The notes: generated from the sequence alone by a model not told the origin. Shown: positions 1-7,836, numbered from the stretch's first letter. The stretch is 23,419 nucleotides of DNA from Desulfobacterales bacterium HSG17 (GCA_030377945.1 JAUCGD010000036.1:1-23419), one strand, 5' to 3'. Program-made: numbers and translations.

Positions 1-820
1 ATGAAAATAACATAACATTTTCAAGGCTGAAGCGTTTGAATATTCTGTTTGAGTTAAGCATTACAAGGATTTCGGAAATAGAAGCCAAAGCCCATGCAAA
101 ACCTATAAATGTTTTTCCAAATCCGAGCTTTTCAATATGGATTGAAAAAAAGCCGTAATAAGTTCCATGGCTTAAAATCATCATAAAAGCACAGACCAGG
201 AAAATAATTACATGTCTGCTGCGTAAAAAATTTGTACCTGAAGCAAATGCAATGTTTTTTTTTACTTTAATATCAGGGATATTTATACAAACCAGTGCCT
301 GAATCAAAGCTCCTGCAAAAATAAGCCCCAATATGATATTTACAGAATAAAGATCAATAAGCTTTCCAGTTATAACTACAATTATGATAAATGCAATTGT
401 TCCCCATACCCTTATTTTGCCGTAACTTTGTTTTTCCCTGCCTAAAACATCCATTGTAAAAGCTTCCATAAAAGATATAATAGGAGCATAGAAAATTGCG
501 TACACAGCAGAGATAATAAACATAATATTAAAATCAGTTGAAAAAAAATAGAACACCCATAGACCGGCACTCAGAAAATTGCAGAAAATATATATGGGCC
601 GCCTTATTCCAAAACGGTCGGCAATTATGCTCCATAAAATGGGAAACAGGATCATGGAAACAGATCGGACAGAAGACAGAATTCCTATCTGGAAACCACT
701 GAAGTCAAGGTGATAGCAATACAGGTTGAAATACGGGAGAAATACACCCATAACCCCGAAATACAAAAAATACTGAGTCCCCATAATCCATTTTATAGGT
801 ATTTGCTTATGATTTTTCAT
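1..820 (-). CDS. MFS transporter, MFS_1-like (partial, C-terminus beyond the left edge)
   Basis: This is an open frame on the minus strand. It starts at an ATG (complement 820-818) and has no stop up to base 1, giving about 273 visible residues. The start MKNHKQIPIKWIMG is preceded on that strand by GAGGG about 7 nt upstream, a good ribosome binding site. The protein is strongly hydrophobic with repeated membrane segments. The N-terminal half has aromatic helices (QYFLYFGVMGVFLPYF) and a cytoplasmic loop ADRFGIRRP, which resembles the MFS loop 2-3 signature. This pattern fits the MFS_1-like family of proton symporters (LacY/nucleoside/phenylpropionate type), located in the inner membrane. The substrate cannot be told from sequence. 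It is divergent from the Hsp20 gene and shares the upstream region 821-1000 with it. The family call is fairly sure; the subfamily is inferred. Confidence 0.8.
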   Translation of the reverse strand, partial: MKNHKQIPIKWIMGTQYFLYFGVMGVFLPYFNLYCYHLDFSGFQIGILSSVRSVSMILFPILWSIIADRFGIRRPIYIFCNFLSAGLWVFYFFSTDFNIMFIISAVYAIFYAPIISFMEAFTMDVLGREKQSYGKIRVWGTIAFIIIVVITGKLIDLYSVNIILGLIFAGALIQALVCINIPDIKVKKNIAFASGTNFLRSRHVIIFLVCAFMMILSHGTYYGFFSIHIEKLGFGKTFIGFAWALASISEILVMLNSNRIFKRFSLENVMLFS

Positions 821-895
821 GAAAGCCCTCATACGGTATTCATAAATTAAATACAAATGAATCTTGATATTTTGATAGTTAAATATAAATAATTG

Positions 896-925
896 TTGAC
901 ATAATGTATTTATTTAAAAGATATT
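896..925 (+). promoter_or_regulatory. Candidate sigma-70 promoter for the Hsp20 gene
   Basis: A perfect TTGACA lies at 896-901. GATATT at 920-925 is a 4/6 match to TATAAT with an 18-nt spacer. It is about 75 nt upstream of the preferred Hsp20 start, in a very AT-rich divergent region. No clear sigma-32 (CTTGAA...CCCCAT) element is visible, so heat control is not evident from the DNA. Confidence 0.4.
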
Positions 926-1000
926 CACTTTTATATTAATTTAAAATTATTGGTAAAGGCTGGCATATACAATATCGGCAGGACATGCGGGAGTTTTAAA

Positions 1001-1447
1001 ATGGATTATATAAAAATACGATTTGGAAATAACTTAGATCAGTTAAGTTCAAACTTTGAAAAAAATATTGAAGATATCTTCCAGTCCATCAGTCCTCGGT
1101 TTGCATGTACTGAATGTACATGGACACCGCCTATGGATATTTATGAAGCTCCTGAAGAAATTATTATTATTGCTGAGATTGCAGGAGTGAACAAAGATGA
1201 TCTGGATATTGAAATAAATACAAAAGCTGTTAAAATTACCGGAAAACGTGTGGATATGCCCAGGCTGGAAAATGCAACATACAGGCTTGCAGAAATTCGC
1301 TGCGGTAAATTTGAACGGGTTCTTTTCCTTCCGGCTCCCATTAATACGGAAAAAGTAACAGCATCATATCTTGATGGAATGCTTCATATCCGCCTGGCCA
1401 AACTGCCAACAGATAAAACCCATAAAATACAGATTTCAAATGAATAG
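1001..1447 (+). CDS. Hsp20 family small heat-shock protein
   Basis: This is an ATP-independent holdase chaperone of the alpha-crystallin family that binds unfolding proteins in the cytoplasm. From the ATG at 1001 it encodes 148 residues. That start has GGGAG about 7 nt upstream; a TTG at 950 would add 17 residues but lacks a comparable site. The alpha-crystallin domain begins around PPMDIYEAPEEIIIIAEIAG, contains the conserved A-x-x-x-G-V turn (AEIAGVNKDDLDI), and ends with the typical GMLHIRL strand. The C-terminal tail carries an I-x-I motif (IQI) used for oligomerisation. The N-terminal arm is short and includes two cysteines (ACTEC). It lies directly upstream of lon in the same direction, a chaperone/protease pairing that makes sense under protein stress. 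The family assignment is firm; stress induction is inferred. Confidence 0.92.
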   Translation: MDYIKIRFGNNLDQLSSNFEKNIEDIFQSISPRFACTECTWTPPMDIYEAPEEIIIIAEIAGVNKDDLDIEINTKAVKITGKRVDMPRLENATYRLAEIRCGKFERVLFLPAPINTEKVTASYLDGMLHIRLAKLPTDKTHKIQISNE

Positions 1448-1534
1448 AAATACGGCAAAAAAGTATTTTCAGCCGGTCATTTTTTTAACCGGTCATTTGA
1501 ATTTAAGATATTAAAAGGACTTTCGGAGGTCATC

Positions 1535-3880
1535 ATGTCACAACCACAGCCCGCTTTTAACCTGGAAACTGAAAATATTCCGGAAGAGATCCCTGTTCTT
1601 CCACTTTTTGATGCTGCTCTTTTTCCGAAAATGGTATTGCCACTGGTCGTTATGCAGGGAGAATCCATAAATTTAATTGATGAAGCAATGGCTAAAGATC
1701 GTATTGTTGGATTGCTTGTGGCAAAAAAGCCAGTGAAAAAAGATGTTAAACCTAATAAAGAATTAGAGTCTGTGGGAACTGCCGCCTTGATATTAAAGCT
1801 GGCTAAAACCGAAGACAACAAAGCCCAGCTCCTTGTCCAGGGCATCAGCCGTTTTAAAGTTAATGAATTTACAGAACACAAACCTTACTTAAAGGCCAGG
1901 GTGACACATATAAAGGAAAAGGAAGTTAAGGATAAGGAAGTTGAGGCTTTAATGTCCAATATCCTTGATTTATTTGCTAAAATAGTCAATCTTTCTCCGG
2001 GTCTTCCACCTGAGCTTGCTAATATGGCAAAATCCATAAAAGAACCTGGAGTGCTGGCAGATATGATTGCTTCTACCATAAACTCCACCCTTGATGAAAA
2101 ACAGAAAATACTCGAAATAAAAGATGTGAAAAAACGGCTCAAGGAAACAACCACAATAGTTAATTACCAGGTGGAAATTCTTGAACTGGGCAATAAAATA
2201 CAATCCCAGGTTAAAGGAGATATGGATAAGCGCCAGCGGGAATACTATCTGCGGGAGCAGTTAAAAGCCATTAAAGAAGAGCTGGGGGAAAAAGACGAGT
2301 CGTCTGTTGAAGTTGATGATTACAAGGCAAAAATAGAAGAAAAAAATCTGCCTGAAGAAGCAAAAAAAGAGGCTGAACGGGAACTAAGCCGCTTATCCAG
2401 AATGCACCCTTCATCTTCGGAATATACTGTTGCATCAACCTATCTTGACTGGCTGACTTCAGTCCCCTGGCATGACAGCACAGAAGATAATCTGGATATA
2501 AAGAAGGCTAAAAAAATACTGGATAAAGATCATTTTGGCCTGGAAAAAGCAAAAAAACGTATTATTGAATACCTTGCTGTAAGAAAATTAAACCCTGAAT
2601 CCAAAAGCCCTATTTTATGTTTTGTGGGTCCTCCGGGAACTGGGAAAACATCTTTGGGTCAGTCTATTGCCCGTGCCATAGGCAGAAAATTTATCCGCCT
2701 GTCCCTAGGCGGTGTTAGAGATGAAGCGGAAATAAGAGGGCACAGGAGAACCTATGTGGGTGCTCTTCCCGGCCGTATTATACAGGGTATCCGAAGAGCT
2801 GAGTCCAATAATCCGATTTTTATGCTTGATGAAATAGATAAAGTTGGAAGTGATTTCAGGGGAGACCCTTCATCTGCGTTGCTGGAAGTGCTTGATCCTG
2901 AACAGAATTTTTCTTTTTCAGATCACTATCTTGATGTTCCTTTTGATCTTTCAAAGGTAATGTTTATAACCACAGCCAATATTTTGGATACCATACCTCC
3001 TGCACTCAGGGACAGGATGGAAGTATTGAGGCTTCTGGGATATACTGAAGATGAAAAAATAAAGATTGCAAACAAGTATCTCATACCTAGACAGAGGAAA
3101 GCCCACGGTCTGAAAGCAGGTCAGATTTCATTTGCCAAAGGTGCTGTAAAACATATAATATCAGGATATACCCGCGAGGCAGGGTTGAGAAATCTGGAAA
3201 GGGAAATAGCTTCTGTTTGCAGGGGGGTTGCTGCGGGAATTGTAGGAGAGGAACTGGAGTCAATTTCGCTGAAGGCGGCTGATATTCCAACATACCTTGG
3301 TCCCATAAAGATACCGTCAGAATCAAAAACCAGGATAGTTACTCCAGGAGTTGCCATGGGTCTGGCATGGACCCAGTCCGGGGGTGAAATTCTTTTTATT
3401 GAAGCAACTGCCATGAAAGGAAAAAAAGGATTGATTCTAACAGGACAGCTTGGGGATGTTATGAAAGAATCGGCAACAGCAGCTCTCAGCTTTATACGCT
3501 CCAATGCAAAACGCCTTAAAATAGATGAAGATTTTTTTGATAATCATGATATTCACATACATATACCCGCAGGTGCCATTCCAAAAGACGGCCCTTCTGC
3601 CGGTGTTACCATGCTGACTGCTTTGACATCCCTTGTTTCCAACAAGATTATAGCAAAAGATCTTGCCATGACAGGTGAAATTACCCTGAGAGGACAGGTC
3701 TTGCCGGTTGGCGGCGTTAAAGAAAAAGTTCTTGCTGCACACCGGTTTAAAATAAAAACACTTATCCTTCCCAAATGGAATGAAAAGGATCTGGAAGATA
3801 TTCCTGAAAAGGTACAAAATGAAATTGAATTTCATTTTGTAGATAAAATGCTTGAAGTTTTAGAAATTGCTTTGGCCTAA
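1535..3880 (+). CDS. lon: ATP-dependent protease La (Lon)
   Basis: This encodes a 781-residue cytoplasmic ATP-dependent serine protease, the usual length for Lon. The start ATG has GGAGGT at 1525-1530, a strong ribosome binding site with a short spacer. The order is: N-terminal LAN substrate-recognition domain ([21 protein letters not shown]), a charged coiled-coil region with the conserved [15 protein letters not shown], the AAA+ module with Walker A GPPGTGKT at about 365-372 and Walker B IFMLDEID, then the C-terminal peptidase domain. The catalytic dyad is visible as Ser688 in PKDGPSAG and Lys731 in GGVKEKV. Their spacing of 43 residues equals that of the E. coli Ser679/Lys722 pair. It degrades misfolded and regulatory proteins. 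It follows the Hsp20 gene by about 90 nt and may be co-transcribed with it. No key residue is missing. Confidence 0.97.
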   Translation: MSQPQPAFNLETENIPEEIPVLPLFDAALFPKMVLPLVVMQGESINLIDEAMAKDRIVGLLVAKKPVKKDVKPNKELESVGTAALILKLAKTEDNKAQLLVQGISRFKVNEFTEHKPYLKARVTHIKEKEVKDKEVEALMSNILDLFAKIVNLSPGLPPELANMAKSIKEPGVLADMIASTINSTLDEKQKILEIKDVKKRLKETTTIVNYQVEILELGNKIQSQVKGDMDKRQREYYLREQLKAIKEELGEKDESSVEVDDYKAKIEEKNLPEEAKKEAERELSRLSRMHPSSSEYTVASTYLDWLTSVPWHDSTEDNLDIKKAKKILDKDHFGLEKAKKRIIEYLAVRKLNPESKSPILCFVGPPGTGKTSLGQSIARAIGRKFIRLSLGGVRDEAEIRGHRRTYVGALPGRIIQGIRRAESNNPIFMLDEIDKVGSDFRGDPSSALLEVLDPEQNFSFSDHYLDVPFDLSKVMFITTANILDTIPPALRDRMEVLRLLGYTEDEKIKIANKYLIPRQRKAHGLKAGQISFAKGAVKHIISGYTREAGLRNLEREIASVCRGVAAGIVGEELESISLKAADIPTYLGPIKIPSESKTRIVTPGVAMGLAWTQSGGEILFIEATAMKGKKGLILTGQLGDVMKESATAALSFIRSNAKRLKIDEDFFDNHDIHIHIPAGAIPKDGPSAGVTMLTALTSLVSNKIIAKDLAMTGEITLRGQVLPVGGVKEKVLAAHRFKIKTLILPKWNEKDLEDIPEKVQNEIEFHFVDKMLEVLEIALA

Positions 3881-3889
3881 TAAATTTGG

Positions 3890-3931
3890 CCAGGTAAATC
3901 TGACCAGGTAAATCTGACCAGGTAAAACTGA
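3890..3931 (+). repeat. Three tandem 14-bp repeats downstream of lon
   Basis: The unit CCAGGTAAATCTGA occurs at 3890-3903 and 3904-3917. A third copy at 3918-3931 has one mismatch (CCAGGTAAAACTGA). The array starts 10 nt after the lon stop and ends 25 nt before the next start codon. It does not form a hairpin and is followed by no T-run, so it is not a terminator. Confidence 0.9.
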
Positions 3932-3956
3932 ATAGATAAGTGTGGAATAATTTATT

Positions 3957-4787
3957 ATGAAAATTTTCGAATTAAAAAAAGATTGTGTTTCTGTATTCTA
4001 TATTTTTGTTAAATTAATAATTTTAGGGACATTTTTTGCAGGCTGCACTTCAACATTGCCGCCTTTGCAAAAAACTGTTGTAAAAAAATTAAATAAGCCC
4101 AAACCTGTTAAAAAAAGCCCTGATTTTTATTCAGGAGGCCAGGAATCCAGGCCCTACAAAGTTTTAGGTAAATGGTACAGACCCCTGGCCCATTCAACAG
4201 GGTTTCAACAGCAGGGACTTGCTTCCTGGTATGGTGAAGATTTTCATGGCAAAGCAACATCAAGCGGTGAAATCTATAATATGTACGGAATTTCTGCTGC
4301 ACATAAGATTCTTCCCCTTCATACTTATGTCAGTGTGCGTAACCTTCAAAACGGAAAAACAATTGATTTAAGAATTAATGACAGGGGGCCTTTTGTATCA
4401 GGCAGGGTTATTGATCTTTCTTTTGGAGCAGCTCAAAAACTCGGGGTTGTCGGTCCTGGAACCGCACCTGTTGAAGTTATTGCCCTGGGTACACCCAGCT
4501 CCAATACTAATGGGAAAAAGAAAAGATATAGGCCGATTGATTTTAACCAGGGAGTTTTTTCAATACAGGTGGGAGCATTTGGTGACCGTATAAATGCGGA
4601 AAAGGTTGCAAATGAGCTTGTTGGTTTTTATAAATACGCAAAAGTAAAACCAAGCATGGATCAAGGTAAAAAGCAAACCCTTTACAGGGTCATAGTTGGA
4701 AAATGTTCATCTCTTCAACAGGCTGAAAAATATGAAAATCTTTTGAAAAACAAAGGGTTTCACGATGCTTTTACCATTGCAGAATAA
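3957..4787 (+). CDS. rlpA: RlpA-like septal ring lipoprotein with SPOR domain
   Basis: This encodes a 276-residue predicted outer-membrane lipoprotein. A hydrophobic signal (about residues 11-29) ends in a lipobox-like FFAGC, with Cys30 as the lipidation site. After a Lys/Pro-rich linker comes the double-psi beta-barrel domain (about 86-178): GLASWYGEDFHGKATSSGE, then AAHKILP and NDRGPF. His116 and Asp142 match the spacing of the catalytic His/Asp pair of Pseudomonas RlpA, a lytic transglycosylase that cuts peptidoglycan strands lacking stem peptides. The C-terminal SPOR domain (about 200-275, FSIQVGAFGD...YRVIVGKCSS) binds denuded glycan at the division septum. The start has only a weak ribosome binding site. 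Its neighbour GmhB also acts on the cell envelope. The family is clear; enzymatic activity is inferred from the conserved residues. Confidence 0.9.
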   Translation: MKIFELKKDCVSVFYIFVKLIILGTFFAGCTSTLPPLQKTVVKKLNKPKPVKKSPDFYSGGQESRPYKVLGKWYRPLAHSTGFQQQGLASWYGEDFHGKATSSGEIYNMYGISAAHKILPLHTYVSVRNLQNGKTIDLRINDRGPFVSGRVIDLSFGAAQKLGVVGPGTAPVEVIALGTPSSNTNGKKKRYRPIDFNQGVFSIQVGAFGDRINAEKVANELVGFYKYAKVKPSMDQGKKQTLYRVIVGKCSSLQQAEKYENLLKNKGFHDAFTIAE

Positions 4788-4795
4788 TTAACTAA

Positions 4796-5362
4796 ATGAA
4801 CAAAATGCTTAAAAAAGCAGTTTTCCTTGACCGTGATGGGGTTATTAATCAGGACTCACCTTATTATATTAAGAGTGTCAAAGAATTTAAATTTATTCCC
4901 GGAAGCATAGACGCTGTTAAAAGACTGACTGACAATGATTTTTTGATTATCATTATTACAAATCAATCTGCAATCAGCCGTGGCATGATTACACAAAGCG
5001 GTCTAAATGAAATTCATGGATTTATGGTCAAAACCCTTTCCAAACACGGGGGGATTATAAAAGATATTTTTTTTTGCCCTCACCATCCAAAACAAAAATG
5101 CAAATGTCGAAAACCTTTACCGGAAATGATCTTACAGGCAAGCCAAAAATATAATATTGACCTTAAATATTCATATATGGTTGGCGACAGTGCAAAAGAT
5201 ATTGAATGTGCCGTAAATGCAGGATGCGGTCATAATCTTCTTGTTGAAACCGGTAATTGTGCTGAGGCATTAAGCATATTGTCAGAAAAGAGTATCAGTC
5301 CGGGATATTTAGCAGCTAATCTGGATAAAGCAGCAGACTATATTATCAACCATTATTATTAA
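4796..5362 (+). CDS. gmhB: D-glycero-alpha/beta-D-manno-heptose-1,7-bisphosphate 7-phosphatase (GmhB family HAD hydrolase)
   Basis: This 188-residue cytoplasmic HAD-superfamily phosphatase has the DxD motif in FLDRDGVIN (nucleophile Asp12, acid/base Asp14), the phosphate-binding TNQSAISRG, and the distal acidic motif VGDSAKDIECA (Asp131, Asp135). The structural zinc loop typical of GmhB and histidinol-phosphatases is present as CPHHPKQKCKCRKP (Cys94, His96, Cys102, Cys104). The likely reaction removes the 7-phosphate from heptose bisphosphate in the ADP-heptose pathway for lipopolysaccharide core. The relatives are hard to separate by motif, so histidinol-phosphate phosphatase or another sugar phosphatase remains possible. 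It starts 9 nt after the RlpA-like gene and is probably co-transcribed. An alternative in-frame ATG lies at 4805. Neither start has a strong ribosome binding site. Confidence 0.85.
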   Translation: MNKMLKKAVFLDRDGVINQDSPYYIKSVKEFKFIPGSIDAVKRLTDNDFLIIIITNQSAISRGMITQSGLNEIHGFMVKTLSKHGGIIKDIFFCPHHPKQKCKCRKPLPEMILQASQKYNIDLKYSYMVGDSAKDIECAVNAGCGHNLLVETGNCAEALSILSEKSISPGYLAANLDKAADYIINHYY

Positions 5363-5394
5363 CCACTGGAAAAACATCTTATGATGAAAAAATA

Positions 5395-5423
5395 TTGACA
5401 AGCAGTTTTTTTTATCATAATCT
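5395..5423 (+). promoter_or_regulatory. Candidate promoter of tRNA-Gly
   Basis: A perfect TTGACA lies at 5395-5400, and CATAAT (5/6 match to TATAAT) at 5416-5421. The spacing is 15 nt; TAATCT at 5418-5423 would give 17 nt. Transcription would start about 8-10 nt before the mature tRNA 5' end at 5438. Confidence 0.6.
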
Positions 5424-5437
5424 GCTCAATCTCGTGT

Positions 5438-5513
5438 GCGGGCATAGCTCAGTTGGTAGAGTACAAGCTTCCCAAGCTTGGTGTCGCGAGTTCAAATCTC
5501 GTTGCCCGCTCCA
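5438..5513 (+). tRNA. tRNA-Gly (anticodon CCC)
   Basis: A complete 76-nt cloverleaf can be folded by hand. The acceptor stem GCGGGCA (5438-5444) pairs with TGCCCGC (5503-5509). The D arm is GCTC-AGTTGGTA-GAGT. The anticodon stem CAAGC/GCTTG surrounds the loop TTCCCAA, giving anticodon CCC at 5471-5473, which reads GGG glycine codons. The variable loop is GTGTC. The T arm is GCGAG-TTCAAAT-CTCGT with one G-T pair. The discriminator is T, and CCA is encoded at 5511-5513. It lies upstream of rimP, a position comparable to the initiator tRNA gene metY before rimP in E. coli. Confidence 0.96.
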
Positions 5514-5664
5514 TGGCTTTAGTCCGCCTTTTGGGTTATCATGATGATATTGGAAGGTAGGCCTTTTAATGTATTTGTGCTTGGAAAGAATTTTATTTTA
5601 TGTTTCTTTTAATATGAAAACCTAAATTTTCTACATTCACTTATTTGGTCTATTTATGAGAGAA
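5514..5664 (+). other. Non-coding leader between tRNA-Gly and the rimP attenuator hairpin
   Basis: These 151 nt contain no supportable gene. There is no strong terminator after the tRNA; a weak AAGG/CCTT hairpin near 5555-5568 with only four T is the nearest candidate. The tRNA transcript could therefore read through into the rimP leader. The segment just before the hairpin is AT-rich and carries GAGAGAAG immediately 5' of the stem. Confidence 0.5.
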
Positions 5665-5686
5665 GCGGGCGGCAGCCCGTTTTTTT
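5665..5686 (+). terminator. rimP leader terminator/attenuator hairpin
   Basis: The stem CGGGC (5666-5670) pairs with GCCCG (5675-5679) over a GGCA loop, with an outer G-T pair. Seven T follow (5680-5686), making a compact intrinsic terminator. It ends only 8 nt before the rimP ATG. In this position it cannot simply end the previous unit without also silencing the essential operon, so it more likely acts as a regulated attenuator. A conserved rimP leader with a 3' terminator is described in gammaproteobacteria (Rfam rimP leader). Whether this sequence belongs to that family is inference. Confidence 0.7.
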
Positions 5687-5694
5687 ATTTTTAA

Positions 5695-6291
5695 ATGTAC
5701 AAAAAAAATTATATGGGAACGCAAAGAAAAAAAACAAAGCTCAATAAACCGAAGTTCAACAAATCGGGGCACGGATCAAAAAAAAATGATAAAGAAGACA
5801 GATCGTTTTCTCCTGTAAAAGAAAAGGAACTGCTCGGAATTGTTGCTGATCTGGCAGAACCGTTGTGTGAGACCGAAGGGCTTGAACTTGTCCATATTGA
5901 ATTCCAAAGGGAAGCACAGGGGAGGATACTCCGTCTCTATATTGATAAACCCGGAGGAGTTAAGCTGGATGATTGTGTCTGTATCAGCAGGCAGTTAAGC
6001 GATCTTCTTGATGTAAGCATTGAACAAGATATTGCTTATAGTCTTGAAGTATCATCACCTGGCTTAGATCGGCCTTTAGGAAAAGAATCTGATTATGAAA
6101 TGTTTAAAGGAAGAATTGTCATGATTAAAACTTCTCAGCCGGTTGAAGGTAAGAATAAATACCAGGGTACCTTATTAGGAATATCTGACAGGGTAGTATC
6201 TATTTTGGTCAATGATAAAACAGTTTTGATTCCCCATGATTTAATTAACCGGGCGCGGCTTGTCAATAATAACGGAGAAAACAGATGCTGA
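5695..6291 (+). CDS. rimP: Ribosome maturation factor RimP
   Basis: This protein assists early 30S ribosomal subunit assembly in the cytoplasm. The 198-residue product has the RimP N-terminal domain from about residue 43 (ELLGIVADLAEPLCETEGLE, then LRLYIDKPGGV and DDCVCISRQLSDLLD) and the hallmark YSLEVSSPGLDRPL. The C-terminal SH3-like domain ends in PHDLINRARLV. The first ~41 residues are a Lys/Asn-rich extension (RKKTKLNKPKFNKSG...) not usual for RimP, which is commonly about 150-160 residues. The ATG at 5695 directly follows the leader hairpin with no visible ribosome binding site. A second in-frame ATG at 5713 also lacks one. It overlaps nusA by 7 nt (translational coupling). The function is secure; the exact start is not. 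Confidence 0.93.
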   Translation: MYKKNYMGTQRKKTKLNKPKFNKSGHGSKKNDKEDRSFSPVKEKELLGIVADLAEPLCETEGLELVHIEFQREAQGRILRLYIDKPGGVKLDDCVCISRQLSDLLDVSIEQDIAYSLEVSSPGLDRPLGKESDYEMFKGRIVMIKTSQPVEGKNKYQGTLLGISDRVVSILVNDKTVLIPHDLINRARLVNNNGENRC

Positions 6292-7721
6292 TAACAGATA
6301 TTAAGCGTGTCATTGAGCAGGTTGGCCGGGACAAAGGAATTGATACAAATGTTCTGGTCAGCGCACTTGAAGAAGCTCTGAGATCTGCTGCCAAGAAAAA
6401 ATTCGGCAGCAAAATTGACATTGACGTAAAATATAATGAAGAACTGGGTGAAATTGAAATCTTTCAATTTAAAGAAGTTGTAACGGAAATTGAAGAGCCT
6501 GAACTTCAAATAACCATGAAACAAGGTCTGAAACTTGATCCTGAATGTGAAATAGGCGACAGTCTTGGAACTAAAATTGATACCTCTACTTTTGGAAGAA
6601 TAGCAGCACAATCTGCAAAACAGGTAATTATTCAAAAAATGAAAGATGCGGAGCGGGATGCTGTTTATTCCAATTTTATCAATCGTAAAGGTGAAATAAT
6701 AAATGGAATTGTCCAGCGTTTTGACCGCAATAATATTGTTGTAAACCTGGGTCATACAGAAGCGATTCTGCCAAATCGGGAGCAGGTTCCCAGAGAATCT
6801 TACAGGCGGGGAGACCGTATCCGAGCTTTTATTATGGATGTAAGGAATGAGTCCCATGGGCCTCAAATTATGCTTTCCAGAACTCACCCTGAATTTCTTG
6901 CAAGTCTGTTCAGGACAGAAGTACCTGAAATAGCAGAAGGCATTGTCAATATAATGGGCACTGCAAGGGAACCCGGAAGCAGGGCAAAATTTGCAGTTGC
7001 TTCCAACGAGTCAGATGTTGATCCGGTAGGTGCCTGTGTAGGAATGAAAGGCAGCCGTGTGCAAAATGTTGTTCAGGAGCTTAGGGGAGAAAAAATTGAT
7101 ATTATTCCCTGGCATGTGGATCCTGCAAAATTTGTTTGTAATGCACTTGCCCCAGCTGAAATATCAAGGGTTATTATTGATGAAGAACACAGAACTATGG
7201 AAGTAATTGTTCCTGATGAATTTCTTTCTGTTGCCATAGGAAAAAAAGGACAGAATGTGCGTCTGGCATCCAAGCTTACCAGGTGGCGTCTTGATGTTAA
7301 AGGAGAAGTTCAATACAGTGCTGCCATGAAAGACGGATATGAATCACTTGTTAGTTTGCCGGAAGTCAATATGAATCTTGCTGATGCCTTGTATGAAAAA
7401 GGTTTTTTCTCTGCTGAAGAAATCGGCAGAAGTACAGTAGACGATTTGCTTCAAGTAAGGGGAATGACTGAAGAAGAAGCTTTGAATTTGATTGATGCTG
7501 CAAGAAAGCATGAAAATAATCCGCAAACAGAAGAAGAACTGTTGACTGATGAAAATGAAGAAAATGAAGAAAATGATCTGGATAATCAAGAATTAGCAGA
7601 AGAACAATCAGATCATGATGAAGGAATGGAAACAGAAGAAGATACTCCTGAAGAAAATATTTTACCGCCTGAAGAAAATATTTTATCGGATGATGCTGAA
7701 AAAGAAGCGGATAAAGAATAA
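6285..7721 (+). CDS. nusA: Transcription termination/antitermination factor NusA
   Basis: This RNA polymerase-associated factor controls pausing, termination and antitermination. The 478-residue protein shows the NusA N-terminal polymerase-binding domain (DIKRVIEQVGRDKGIDTNVL...), an S1 domain (about 136-200, GEIINGIVQRFDRNNIVVNLG), KH1 (VGACVGMKGSRVQNVVQEL, about 247-275) and KH2 (SVAIGKKGQNVRLASKL, about 314-330). A helix-hairpin-helix repeat follows (LADALYEKGFFSAEEIG, about 365-410). The end is a very acidic tail of about 65 residues containing short repeats (ENEENEEND and PEENIL twice). The start ATG has GGAG at 6274-6277 and overlaps the end of rimP. It may feed back on the rimP leader hairpin upstream, an inference from its known role. 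Confidence 0.97.
   Translation: MLITDIKRVIEQVGRDKGIDTNVLVSALEEALRSAAKKKFGSKIDIDVKYNEELGEIEIFQFKEVVTEIEEPELQITMKQGLKLDPECEIGDSLGTKIDTSTFGRIAAQSAKQVIIQKMKDAERDAVYSNFINRKGEIINGIVQRFDRNNIVVNLGHTEAILPNREQVPRESYRRGDRIRAFIMDVRNESHGPQIMLSRTHPEFLASLFRTEVPEIAEGIVNIMGTAREPGSRAKFAVASNESDVDPVGACVGMKGSRVQNVVQELRGEKIDIIPWHVDPAKFVCNALAPAEISRVIIDEEHRTMEVIVPDEFLSVAIGKKGQNVRLASKLTRWRLDVKGEVQYSAAMKDGYESLVSLPEVNMNLADALYEKGFFSAEEIGRSTVDDLLQVRGMTEEEALNLIDAARKHENNPQTEEELLTDENEENEENDLDNQELAEEQSDHDEGMETEEDTPEENILPPEENILSDDAEKEADKE
7647..7685 (+). repeat. 21-bp period repeat inside the nusA acidic tail
   Basis: The 18-bp sequence CCTGAAGAAAATATTTTA occurs identically at 7647-7664 and 7668-7685, separated by CCG. In frame it encodes PEENIL twice. 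Identical third-base use points to a recent duplication rather than protein-level selection. Confidence 0.9.
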
Positions 7722-7783
7722 TTTTTGTTGTACTTGGCAGGAGAGATAATAAATCAAAGGGGCCGAAGCTGATAGTGTATTAT

Positions 7784-7804
7784 AAAAAAGAGAGTATCTT
7801 TTTT
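7784..7804 (+). other. AT-rich hairpin in the nusA-infB gap
   Basis: AAAAAAGA (7784-7791) can pair with TCTTTTTT (7797-7804) over a 5-nt loop. It has almost no GC pairs and would be weak in RNA. Nothing else is seen in the 115-nt gap. The ylxR and L7Ae-like genes that often sit between nusA and infB are absent here. Confidence 0.35.
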
Positions 7805-7836
7805 AATTTTTAAATCAAAAATGTAAGGGGGGATGG

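Noticed and set aside
950..1000. TTG start giving a longer Hsp20
   Set aside because: No good ribosome binding site for the TTG, and the extra residues do not look like an Hsp20 N-terminus. The ATG at 1001 has GGGAG at proper spacing.
1473..1498. Possible terminator between the Hsp20 gene and lon (CCGGT/ACCGG with a 10-nt loop)
   Set aside because: Only five pairs, a large loop and no T-run after the stem. It is better described as a 10-bp direct repeat CCGGTCATTT at 1473-1482 and 1489-1498.
3890..3931. Attachment site or CRISPR remnant after lon
   Set aside because: Tandem units without spacers, no nearby integrase, tRNA or cas gene.
5438..5513. tRNA-Gly as the integration site of a mobile element
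   Set aside because: The genes on both sides are housekeeping, no integrase is visible, and no repeat of the tRNA 3' end was noticed nearby beyond the short attenuator match.
6135..6887. A 250-codon minus-strand frame opposite rimP and nusA
   Set aside because: It lies across two clearly coding genes on the other strand, its translation shows no recognisable domain, and its composition is that of an antisense frame.
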